A stretch of 29,486 nucleotides of DNA, from NCBI GenBank assembly GCA_937877685.1, contig CALFGU010000030.1, forward strand, positions 1 to 29,486, in the 5' to 3' direction. This document shows, piece by piece, positions 23,333-29,486 of this stretch (position 1 is its first letter; the number at the start of each line of letters is the position of its first letter). The notes beneath the pieces are model-generated. The model worked only from the letters and a program-made list of their open reading frames with translations. It was not told the DNA's origin and searched no databases. The DNA is from an uncultured Prevotella sp. Lineage in GTDB: Bacteria; Bacteroidota; Bacteroidia; Bacteroidales; Bacteroidaceae. A program made the translations under genes and the position numbers.

Positions 23333-24352
23333 TTAAATCCACCCTTCCTTTTTATACCAAGCCACAGATTCCTTCACACCTTGGGGAAGTTGCACCTTGG
23401 GTGAGAAACCGAGGTCCTCTTGTGCCGGACGGATGTCGCAACGCCAGTTGCGCTGGCGCATGATGTTGAATTTATCCATATTGAGCGCCGTCACCTTTCC
23501 CGTGAGTTTGCCCCACCAACCGCCAACTGTGCAGACGCAACGCAAGAACCAGATGGGGGCGGTGATGTGGAGCACACCGCGCACGCCGAGTTCCTTTTGG
23601 AGCAGGTCTGAAAAGTCACGACTGTTGTAAACTTGCCCATCGGTGAGGAAATATCCCCTACCGCGCGTACCATGAGTGAGTGCCGCGAGGGTCGCTTCCA
23701 CTAGATCGCGCACATAAATAAAGGTGATATCCTGACGTCGGTAACCAACGGCAAAATCAATATGTCCCGCGATACTCTTCGCCATTAAGAAGTAATCCTT
23801 CTCCCTGGGGCCGTAAACGCCAGTAGGACGGAGAATCACATAATCCAGTTCGGGCAACTGCGCCAAGACCAATTCTGCCTCGAGTTTGCTCTTGCCGTAC
23901 GCCGTATTGGGTTGGGGAATATCCTGTTCCGAAATGTCGGCATAATCTACCTCATGCACGGCACCCCATACGCTCAACGAACTCATAAATACGAAACGCC
24001 CGCGAAGGGTTGAGGTCTGCAAGAGCAAGCGAGCGAGATTGGCAGTTCCCTCTGTATTTACGCGGTAAAAGTCATTGGGATTGGCGCACTTCGTTGCACC
24101 TGCCGCATGAATGACATAGTCCCAAGCGCCTTCAGTCGTATGGAAGTCGCTCAGTTGTCGCTCCAAGGCCTCCGCATTTCCAAGATTCAGTTCAATAAAA
24201 CGAATGCGCGCATCCTGCAAATACTTCTTGCTCGTTGAAGGTCGCACCGCCGCCCACACTTCTGCGCCCAACTCCAAGGCACGTTCCACAATGAAACTGC
24301 CAATAAAGCCCGAGGCGCCCGTGACCAATATTTTCTTGTTACTTAATTCCAT
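23333..24352 (-). CDS. NAD-dependent epimerase/dehydratase (extended SDR family)
   Basis: I chose the ATG at 24352 (339 residues) because KKILVTGASGFIG then starts at residue 6, as expected for the Rossmann fold; a start 22 codons earlier gives a proline-rich tail from intergenic sequence. TGASGFIG (11-18) binds the dinucleotide. The catalytic YxxxK is Y152 and K156 in AYGKSKLEAE, and FMSSLSVWG supplies the Ser region. LRPTGVYGPRE is the usual next motif. The family acts on nucleotide sugars, sterol-like or dihydroflavonol-type substrates; the substrate here is unclear. It may head an operon with the PAP2 and C1 peptidase genes. Confidence 0.88.
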   Translation of the reverse strand: MELSNKKILVTGASGFIGSFIVERALELGAEVWAAVRPSTSKKYLQDARIRFIELNLGNAEALERQLSDFHTTEGAWDYVIHAAGATKCANPNDFYRVNTEGTANLARLLLQTSTLRGRFVFMSSLSVWGAVHEVDYADISEQDIPQPNTAYGKSKLEAELVLAQLPELDYVILRPTGVYGPREKDYFLMAKSIAGHIDFAVGYRRQDITFIYVRDLVEATLAALTHGTRGRGYFLTDGQVYNSRDFSDLLQKELGVRGVLHITAPIWFLRCVCTVGGWWGKLTGKVTALNMDKFNIMRQRNWRCDIRPAQEDLGFSPKVQLPQGVKESVAWYKKEGWI

Positions 24353-24361
24353 AATATTCTG

Positions 24362-24369
24362 CAAATTTA
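24362..24369 (-). promoter_or_regulatory. -7-like element immediately before the epimerase gene
   Basis: TAAATTTG on the minus strand matches TAnnTTTG exactly, but lies only 9 bases from the start codon at 24352 and has no visible -33 element. If used, the mRNA would be nearly leaderless. Confidence 0.35.
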
Positions 24370-24422
24370 CGATAAAAATGTGAATTGGTGGGAAGGGCGG
24401 AGGAGGAAAGGAGACCAACTCA

Positions 24423-24485
24423 AAACAAAGTCTGACTTAATTCAAATTGTTTGAGACATAATTTGAATTAAGTCAGACTTTGTTT
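24423..24485. terminator. Perfect 26-bp inverted repeat, likely transcript end of the TonB receptor gene
   Basis: Arms 24423-24448 and 24460-24485 are perfectly complementary around an 11-base loop. The right arm runs into ttttt on the plus strand; on the minus strand gttttgag follows. It lies 40 bases after the receptor stop codon. The stem sequence aattaagtcagacttt is related to the repeat between murE and mraY, so it may be a mobile or regulatory repeat as well as a terminator. Confidence 0.75.
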
Positions 24486-24524
24486 TTCGTAAAAGGGATA
24501 TAGTTTTTGCGAAGTCGCAAATGC

Positions 24525-26864
24525 TTAGTTCATAATCTTGATGCCCACGAAATAAGTGCGGGGTTGTGTAGGTCCGTAGAAATAGCCGGAGTCGCGGAAG
24601 GTGCCCTTGTCAAAGTCCTTCTGGAAGGCATTGAAGATGTTCTGAACGCCGCCATTGAGTTGCACTTTCAAGTGCTCATTGAAGATGAACGTGTAGTTCA
24701 GTTTGAGGTTGAAATCCATGAAGTCGGGAGTGTGCTTCAACTCATCCTGAGTGATGTAGGTGTAAGGGAAGTCCGCAGGAATTTCCGAGGGGTCGGGAGC
24801 AAAGTGGGGCACAAACATGCGGCCGGTATATACACCCGAGAGCGCCACGTCGAAATTCTTGAAGGGCTGACTGGAGAGGGTGAAATAACCGTAGTAATTA
24901 GGCGTGCGGGGCATCTTGCGTGTGGGCGCTACATTGGGGTCTTCGCTCCACGCTTCTGCCTGTTTGTACTCACTACGTTGCGCCGTGAAGCCCACCTGAA
25001 GCGCAATGTCCTTACCGTGTGCCACCTTCGCATCAAGGTTTAACCCATACACACGCGCACCACTACCATTGCGGCGCTCCTGAATCATATTGCCCAGATT
25101 GTCATGCCCAACAGTTTCGAGCACAAATACGTCGCTGAGGTCAGTGTAAAACCCTTCCGCCAGGAAGTTTGCCTGCCAGTGACCGAAGGTAGTTTGCCAG
25201 TCGAGCGAACCGCTAAAACTATTCGATTTTTCAGGTTCGAGGCCGTCAGCAAGGCGAATCAAGACGCCTTCTCCGCCTACTGCCGTCACGTGTAAGTCTT
25301 CATCATACGCCTGAGGCGCACGGAATCCCGTGCTCCAGGTTAAGCGTGCTTGCACAGCCTCAATGGGGCGGTAGAGCAAGTTGATGCGGGGCGAGAAGAT
25401 GGGATTTTCAATCAAGTTATGGTCGTCTATGCGGAATCCAGCGAGGAGTGTAAACTTGTTCATCTGCCATTCGTTCTGAAGGAAGGCACTTCCGATGCGC
25501 ACCTCTTGATTGAGTTCACGACCATAGCCCAACATTTGGTCCTCCAAGGTGTTCTGTTGATACTCAATGCCAGCCGTGAGTGTTGAAGGCGCAAAGAGGA
25601 ATTTATCCAAGCGACCTGTGTACATTCCTCCGGCTACCCATGTAAGGTCATCGGTTTTGCCGTAGGCGTCTTTTGATTTCTGTGCTCCGTAATAGGAATT
25701 GCGGTCGATGTGTTGCGCAGATGCGAATACTGAGAACTTATGCTGGTAGCCGTTTACGTATTGGTCGAAGTTCACTCCCCCACTATTGATAACGTGTTTC
25801 GTTTGCTCGGTAATGTCACTCTCAAAGGGTTCAAGGTCAAAGGCATTACCGCCACGGCGAAACTCATTGGTGGTGTGGTATTCCACGCTCAACTTGCTCG
25901 TGAGTGAGGGACGGTAATAACTGCGCAAGCCAAAGGTGTTCATGTTCAACTTACCGAGTTCGGAGAAGCCATCACCGTCGGCATCATAAGGGTTGCGGTT
26001 GCGGTAAGATTGGTAAAGCGCAATGCCATACGTATTGTCCTTATCCACGAGCGAAGCATTGGCACCCATGTGTTGCTCCCACACCTTGCCGTTCATGTTT
26101 GACATCGTAGAGGATACCTGAAAACTGTTGTTTACGGGGTCTTTCGTGATAATGTTTATCGTTCCGCCCACGGCATTTGCGCCAAAAAGCGCAGAACCTC
26201 CGCCACGCACCACCTCAACTCGGTCAATCATGTTGGTAGGTATCTGTTCCAAACCATAGACTCCCGACAAGGCGCTCACGATAGGGCGACTGTTAATCAA
26301 CACTTGCGAATAGGGACCGTCAAGTCCGTTGATGCGCACCTGGGGGAAGCCACAATTCTGACAGTTATTCTCAACGCGAAGTCCTGATTGGAAGTTGAGC
26401 GACTTTGAAAGGTCAACGGCATTGACCGTTTCAAACGTCTGCTGGTTCATAACCGTCACAACCACGGGTGCCATACTGCGACGCACGGCATTGCGACTTG
26501 CCGAAACCACCACTTCGTCCATGCTGCTTTCTTCTACTTGCATTTTGAAATGAATGTCAACTGCATACGCATCGCTTACGGTTACCTCTTGCGTTTGAGT
26601 GGCATAACCGAGTAGTTGCACGCGAACTTTATACGTGCCTGCGGGTACTTTTTTAAACACAAAGTGACCATCGGCATCGACAACGGCACTGCGCTTCAAG
26701 GCATCCAAAAAGGCAACGGCGCCGGGCAGACTTTCCTCGGTATCCGCCGTAACCACATGGCCGAGAATGATGTTTGTTTCAGAATTAATGTGATGATGAT
26801 TGTGCGCAAAAGCAATGTTCACCCCACAGATGAGTAGGGCGAAGAAAAGGTATATTTGTTTCAT
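24525..26864 (-). CDS. TonB-dependent outer-membrane receptor, probably metal-related
   Basis: The 779-residue protein has a signal peptide (1-20) followed at once by HNHHH. Residues about 32-105 form a carboxypeptidase-regulatory-like domain (ILGHVVTADTEESLPGAVAF). The plug domain starts near MDEVVVSASRN and includes NNCQNCGFPQVRINGLDGPYSQVLIN and RVEVVRGGGSALFGANAVGGTINI. The rest is a large beta-barrel ending in an aromatic-rich strand (RTYFVGIKIMN). TonB receptors import scarce substrates such as metal chelates, vitamin B12 or siderophores. The CxxC in the plug, the His run after the signal peptide and the adjacent His/Cys-rich gene favour a metal or metal complex. No SusD partner is present, arguing against glycan import. 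Confidence 0.92.
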   Translation of the reverse strand: MKQIYLFFALLICGVNIAFAHNHHHINSETNIILGHVVTADTEESLPGAVAFLDALKRSAVVDADGHFVFKKVPAGTYKVRVQLLGYATQTQEVTVSDAYAVDIHFKMQVEESSMDEVVVSASRNAVRRSMAPVVVTVMNQQTFETVNAVDLSKSLNFQSGLRVENNCQNCGFPQVRINGLDGPYSQVLINSRPIVSALSGVYGLEQIPTNMIDRVEVVRGGGSALFGANAVGGTINIITKDPVNNSFQVSSTMSNMNGKVWEQHMGANASLVDKDNTYGIALYQSYRNRNPYDADGDGFSELGKLNMNTFGLRSYYRPSLTSKLSVEYHTTNEFRRGGNAFDLEPFESDITEQTKHVINSGGVNFDQYVNGYQHKFSVFASAQHIDRNSYYGAQKSKDAYGKTDDLTWVAGGMYTGRLDKFLFAPSTLTAGIEYQQNTLEDQMLGYGRELNQEVRIGSAFLQNEWQMNKFTLLAGFRIDDHNLIENPIFSPRINLLYRPIEAVQARLTWSTGFRAPQAYDEDLHVTAVGGEGVLIRLADGLEPEKSNSFSGSLDWQTTFGHWQANFLAEGFYTDLSDVFVLETVGHDNLGNMIQERRNGSGARVYGLNLDAKVAHGKDIALQVGFTAQRSEYKQAEAWSEDPNVAPTRKMPRTPNYYGYFTLSSQPFKNFDVALSGVYTGRMFVPHFAPDPSEIPADFPYTYITQDELKHTPDFMDFNLKLNYTFIFNEHLKVQLNGGVQNIFNAFQKDFDKGTFRDSGYFYGPTQPRTYFVGIKIMN

Positions 26865-26983
26865 TATTTATGTGTTAGTGGGATAAAAAGGGGTAGGAAC
26901 ACGGGAGTCTTCTGCAAGAAAAGCCATCGTTTATCTCGCGAACCAACTTGTCTGTTCGTACCTAAAAACTTGTCAACTTAAAA

Positions 26984-27304
26984 CTAACACACTGCGGGAG
27001 GACCGCGCAAACAAAAAGTAGGGACATCGGAAGTTACCTCTCCCACCAACGCCTCAGCATAATCCACCTGAAGCAACACCACATTGGGAGCGGCAACGGC
27101 AACCGCCTCGGGCACGTCGGCACAGAAGTAATGGCAACAACAATCAATAGATGCCACCTGCTTCTCCGTATGCTCGTGCTCATTGTCCCCCAAAAGGTGA
27201 GAGTGCACAATAGTAACTCCGTTCACAATATGTACGTGAACGAAGCTCGTGACGCCTACTTGATACACTACAAAGAGTAGGAGCATCACCCATGCCTTTA
27301 TCAT
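26984..27304 (-). CDS. Small His/Cys-rich membrane or exported protein
   Basis: I chose the ATG at 27304 (106 residues); an upstream ATG at 27364 would place the predicted promoter inside the gene. Residues 1 to about 21 form a hydrophobic segment (IKAWVMLLLFVVYQVGVTS) that is a signal peptide or anchor. It is followed by FVHVHIVNGVTIVHSHLL, NEHEH, CCCHYFC and a C-terminal FCLRGPPAVC. The density of His and Cys suggests metal binding; no enzymatic motif is visible. It precedes the TonB receptor gene by 119 bases on the same strand and shares its promoter at 27346-27376, so the two probably act together. Confidence 0.75.
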   Translation of the reverse strand: MIKAWVMLLLFVVYQVGVTSFVHVHIVNGVTIVHSHLLGDNEHEHTEKQVASIDCCCHYFCADVPEAVAVAAPNVVLLQVDYAEALVGEVTSDVPTFCLRGPPAVC

Positions 27305-27345
27305 TCTCAACAGGGACAAGTGGTTGCCGATTTTAAAATTCAGTG

Positions 27346-27376
27346 CAAAATTACAAAATTTCAATGACCTGACAAA
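27346..27376 (-). promoter_or_regulatory. Promoter of the His-rich protein / TonB receptor operon
   Basis: On the minus strand TTTG (27373-27376) and TAATTTTG (27346-27353) are 19 bases apart, an exact match to the Bacteroidota consensus. Transcription would start near 27340, about 35 bases before the start codon at 27304. Confidence 0.7.
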
Positions 27377-27524
27377 TCCCCTTTTTTTGCTATTTTAAAA
27401 TACAAGAGGAGGCGGAGTAATAATAAGTAGTGACAGATTCCTCCTAACATCAAAAGGATTTCACGTCTTTTCCGCACCAGCGACCCCCTTATTTTAGAAC
27501 GTATAAAACGAATTGTAAATCAAG

Positions 27525-27557
27525 TTTGTAGAACACCCGTCACAATTAGTAACTTTG
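27525..27557 (+). promoter_or_regulatory. Orphan plus-strand promoter
   Basis: TTTG at 27525-27528 and TAACTTTG at 27550-27557 are 21 bases apart, an exact consensus match. No protein gene of normal size lies downstream on this strand before the convergent permease gene. Confidence 0.6.
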
Positions 27558-27563
27558 GGCGCA

Positions 27564-27717
27564 CAATCTTACTCTTTCTACCTCGTATAAGTAGTCCCGT
27601 TGCGCGTAAAAGTAATTACATTTTCGCAAGGTGAGGATATGGAACGAACTTCATACATGAAGTGTACAAAATAAGTAGGGGAAGCGCCACGGTGACACAT
27701 CCCCTACTTATTGTTAT
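27564..27717 (+). ncRNA. Candidate small RNA or short-ORF transcript
   Basis: A transcript from the orphan promoter would run about 150 bases to the hairpin at 27670-27712. It would contain a small stem (27600-27604 with 27625-27629, plus aaaa with tttt inside), and a purine-rich aaggtgagg two bases before ATG at 27639. That ATG opens an 11-codon frame (MERTSYMKCTK, stop at 27674). A perfect dyad acttcat / atgaagt lies at 27648-27663. No known RNA family is recognised. The rest of the 455-base gap between 27305 and 27759 holds the two promoters and nothing else clear. Confidence 0.35.
27670..27712. terminator. Hairpin terminator, mainly for the permease gene
   Basis: A perfect 12-bp stem, aataagtagggg / cccctacttatt (27670-27681 with 27701-27712), closes a 19-base loop. 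On the minus strand it is followed by ttgtac after the stem's own attatt-type end. It lies 48 bases beyond the permease stop codon and would also end plus-strand transcription from the orphan promoter. Confidence 0.7.
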
Positions 27718-27759
27718 CTGTTTACTGCAGGTGCTTTCTGCAACAGGTTCATGCGAATC

Positions 27760-29412
27760 TTAATTTGCCTTTCGCGTTAAGCGTAAAGTGTACCACGCAA
27801 TGTGAATCAATCCAAAAACAGAAGCAACGATGAGCAACGTTTTATCGGCATTCATCCCTACTGTCTGTTGGTGCCAAAATCCTGTGACAATGCAGAGCAC
27901 TCCCAAACCAATGCAGATGACATTAAAGACTGATTGCCCACGGCGAGTGCGACCATCGCCCACCGCCATCTTGGAATGCTTCATGCCGTAGAGACTATAC
28001 ACGTCGTAACCTATCAACAACCACATCACAAGTCGCATCCAAGTGTCGGCAGGAAGGAAAAGCATCAGTGCCACGCACACCACGATTCCAGCAAGTGGCA
28101 CAAAGGGCACAAAGGGAGTGCGGAAGCCACGCTCAGCATTAGGCATTGTGCGACGGACTACCAATACGCCCGCACAAACTATGGTAAAGGCAAAAAGCGT
28201 TCCGATATTCGTGAGTTCACCAGCAATCTGCGGAGGTGCAAATGCCGAAAGCACGGCAATCACTACCATAAACACGACATTGCTACGCAAGGGGGTGCGC
28301 GTCTTTGAATTTACTTTCGAAAAGAGTTTGGGTAGCAGACCATCTTGACTCATGGTCATAAACACACGACTCTGTCCCATCAAAAGGGCTAAGATTACGG
28401 AGCAATAACCAAAGAGTATGGCAAAAATCACTGCGCGATTCAACCACGGATAAGCCGGAATGATGGTGCCCGAAGCATCAGCCTCACCCATTTGTCGGAT
28501 AGCGGTGGCAACGGGTGCGAGTCCGTCTTGTCCGGCAAAGGAGGTGTAGTTGGCAACTCCCGTCATGACGTGGGCAAAAAGGATGTAGAGCACCGTGCAT
28601 GCCGCCAGCGAGCCCAAGATTCCGATGGGCATGGCGCGCTTTGGGTTCTTCGTCTCCTGAGCTGCGCAACTCACAATGTCAAATCCCAAATATGCCAAAA
28701 ATACTACCGCAGCACCGCGCAAAACTCCCGACCACCCGTATTCGCCAAAGACTCCCGAAATGTTTTCAGGCACATAAGGGGTGTGATTAGCAGGATTGAT
28801 GTACTGCCATCCCAAAACGATAAAGGCGGCAATTACCCCAATTTTCAGGAAGACTATAATATTGTTGACGCGCGCACTCGTTTCTGTACCCTTCATTAAG
28901 AAGAGGCTCATCAAGACAATAATCAGCGCCGCCGGAATATTCATGATGCCACCATTCCAAGGTCCTGCACACAGTTCTGGAGGTATGACAATGCCGATTC
29001 CCGCAAGGAATTGCACGAAATAGCCACTCCACGAAATGGCAACGAGAATGCTGGCGACAGAAAATTCTAACACCAACGCCCACCCGATAGTCCATGCCGT
29101 AAATTCGCCCATTGTGGCGTAGGTATAGGTATATGCGCTACCCGAAATGGGAATCATCGAGGCAAACTCGGCATAACAGAGTCCGGCAAAGCAACAACCG
29201 ATGGCGGCAATAACGAAGGAGAGCGTGATGGCGGGACCTGTATATTCCGCCGCCACTAATCCCGTAATGGAAAAGAGACCAGCGCCCACAATAACGCCTA
29301 TCCCGAAGAGCACAAGCCCTATGGGACCCAACACACGCTTTAACGAAGTTTGCCCTTCGGCATTTGATTCTGCCAAAATGGCAGCAATTGGTTTTCTTTT
29401 GAAAAGACCCAT
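27760..29412 (-). CDS. APC-family amino-acid permease (cationic amino-acid transporter type)
   Basis: The 550-residue protein has about 12 to 14 membrane helices. The first helix carries the substrate-backbone-binding motif GVIVGAGLFSITG. The second region, GPAITLSFVIAAIGCCFAGLCYAEFASMIPISGSAYTYTYATMGE, is typical of the CAT subgroup of the amino acid-polyamine-organocation superfamily (YfnA-like). The middle segment, VVFLAYLGFDIVSCAAQETKNPKRAMP, is likewise conserved. It should import amino acids across the inner membrane, with substrate specificity unknown. The start codon is preceded by an octamer array. Confidence 0.93.
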   Translation of the reverse strand: MGLFKRKPIAAILAESNAEGQTSLKRVLGPIGLVLFGIGVIVGAGLFSITGLVAAEYTGPAITLSFVIAAIGCCFAGLCYAEFASMIPISGSAYTYTYATMGEFTAWTIGWALVLEFSVASILVAISWSGYFVQFLAGIGIVIPPELCAGPWNGGIMNIPAALIIVLMSLFLMKGTETSARVNNIIVFLKIGVIAAFIVLGWQYINPANHTPYVPENISGVFGEYGWSGVLRGAAVVFLAYLGFDIVSCAAQETKNPKRAMPIGILGSLAACTVLYILFAHVMTGVANYTSFAGQDGLAPVATAIRQMGEADASGTIIPAYPWLNRAVIFAILFGYCSVILALLMGQSRVFMTMSQDGLLPKLFSKVNSKTRTPLRSNVVFMVVIAVLSAFAPPQIAGELTNIGTLFAFTIVCAGVLVVRRTMPNAERGFRTPFVPFVPLAGIVVCVALMLFLPADTWMRLVMWLLIGYDVYSLYGMKHSKMAVGDGRTRRGQSVFNVICIGLGVLCIVTGFWHQQTVGMNADKTLLIVASVFGLIHIAWYTLRLTRKAN

Positions 29413-29420
29413 TTTTGAAG

Positions 29421-29463
29421 AGGTTATAAGGTTATAAGGTTATAAGGTTTGAGGTTATGAGGG
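29421..29463 (-). repeat. Octamer array at the permease start
   Basis: Three perfect aggttata units (29421-29444) are followed by aggtttg, aggttatg and agg on the plus strand. On the gene's strand they read tataacct, C-rich. The array begins 8 bases upstream of the start codon at 29412. Confidence 0.85.
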
Positions 29464-29486
29464 GGATTTATCAGGTTTTAGCGCAA

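Noticed and set aside
24353..24418. Upstream start for the epimerase-like gene
   Set aside because: The added residues are a proline-rich artefact of intergenic sequence, and the Rossmann motif fits the start at 24352.
29413..29486. Riboswitch or leader before the permease gene
   Set aside because: The visible bases are short tandem repeats with no aptamer-like structure, and the window ends too soon to judge.

Overview
The window looks like a chromosomal segment of a member of the Bacteroidota, most likely order Bacteroidales and Prevotellaceae-like. Three things point there. Promoters match the Bacteroidota TTTG / TAnnTTTG pattern. The division cluster encodes the Bacteroidota-type short FtsL and a PASTA-tailed FtsI. 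Typical families are present: a FadL-like OMPP1 protein, a carboxypeptidase-regulatory-like TonB receptor, a secreted C1B peptidase and a WG-repeat protein. The species cannot be named from the sequence. No rRNA, tRNA, CRISPR array, prophage or DDE-type insertion sequence was seen.

Layout. 1-3.4 kb: intergenic DNA with a large hairpin, a secreted aromatic/His-rich low-complexity protein, and a FadL-like outer-membrane protein. 3.4-5.3 kb: a cytidylate-kinase-like protein, then a REP-associated tyrosine transposase (RAYT) embedded in REP-type palindromes. 5.3-6.7 kb: a MATE exporter, divergent from the next block. 7.0-17.2 kb: part of the division/cell-wall (dcw) cluster, rsmH-ftsL-ftsI-murE-mraY-murD-ftsW, with a periplasmic cyclophilin close behind ftsW. 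mraZ is not upstream, and murG, murC, ftsQ, ftsA and ftsZ do not follow. 17.3-20.7 kb: threonine aldolase, a convergent WG-repeat protein with a duplicated N-terminal motif, and a small lipoprotein. 20.7-24.4 kb (minus strand): an NAD-dependent epimerase-like protein, a possible 30-residue membrane peptide, a PAP2 phosphatase and a secreted C1B cysteine peptidase. 24.5-27.4 kb (minus strand): a His/Cys-rich small protein and a TonB-dependent receptor behind a good promoter, probably a metal-related uptake pair. 27.5-29.4 kb: an orphan plus-strand promoter with a possible small RNA, then an amino-acid permease.

How the genes work together. The central block supplies lipid-linked peptidoglycan precursor synthesis (MurE, MurD, MraY) and the septal polymerase/transpeptidase pair (FtsW, FtsI) with FtsL. 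MurE carries the DNPR motif, so the peptide should contain meso-diaminopimelate. The flanking genes are mostly envelope functions: outer-membrane transport, export, lipid phosphatase and secreted protease.

The most unusual features are non-coding. Degenerate tandem arrays of 7-8 bp units lie beside many genes, and most of the start-proximal ones are C-rich on the coding strand just upstream of the start codon. A RAYT gene is enclosed by perfect inverted repeats that are themselves strings of small palindromes. A roughly 22-bp repeat family forms a 26-bp perfect hairpin at one site and a direct duplication between murE and mraY. An orphan consensus promoter on the plus strand at about 27.5 kb runs into a bidirectional hairpin with no protein gene of normal size between them.
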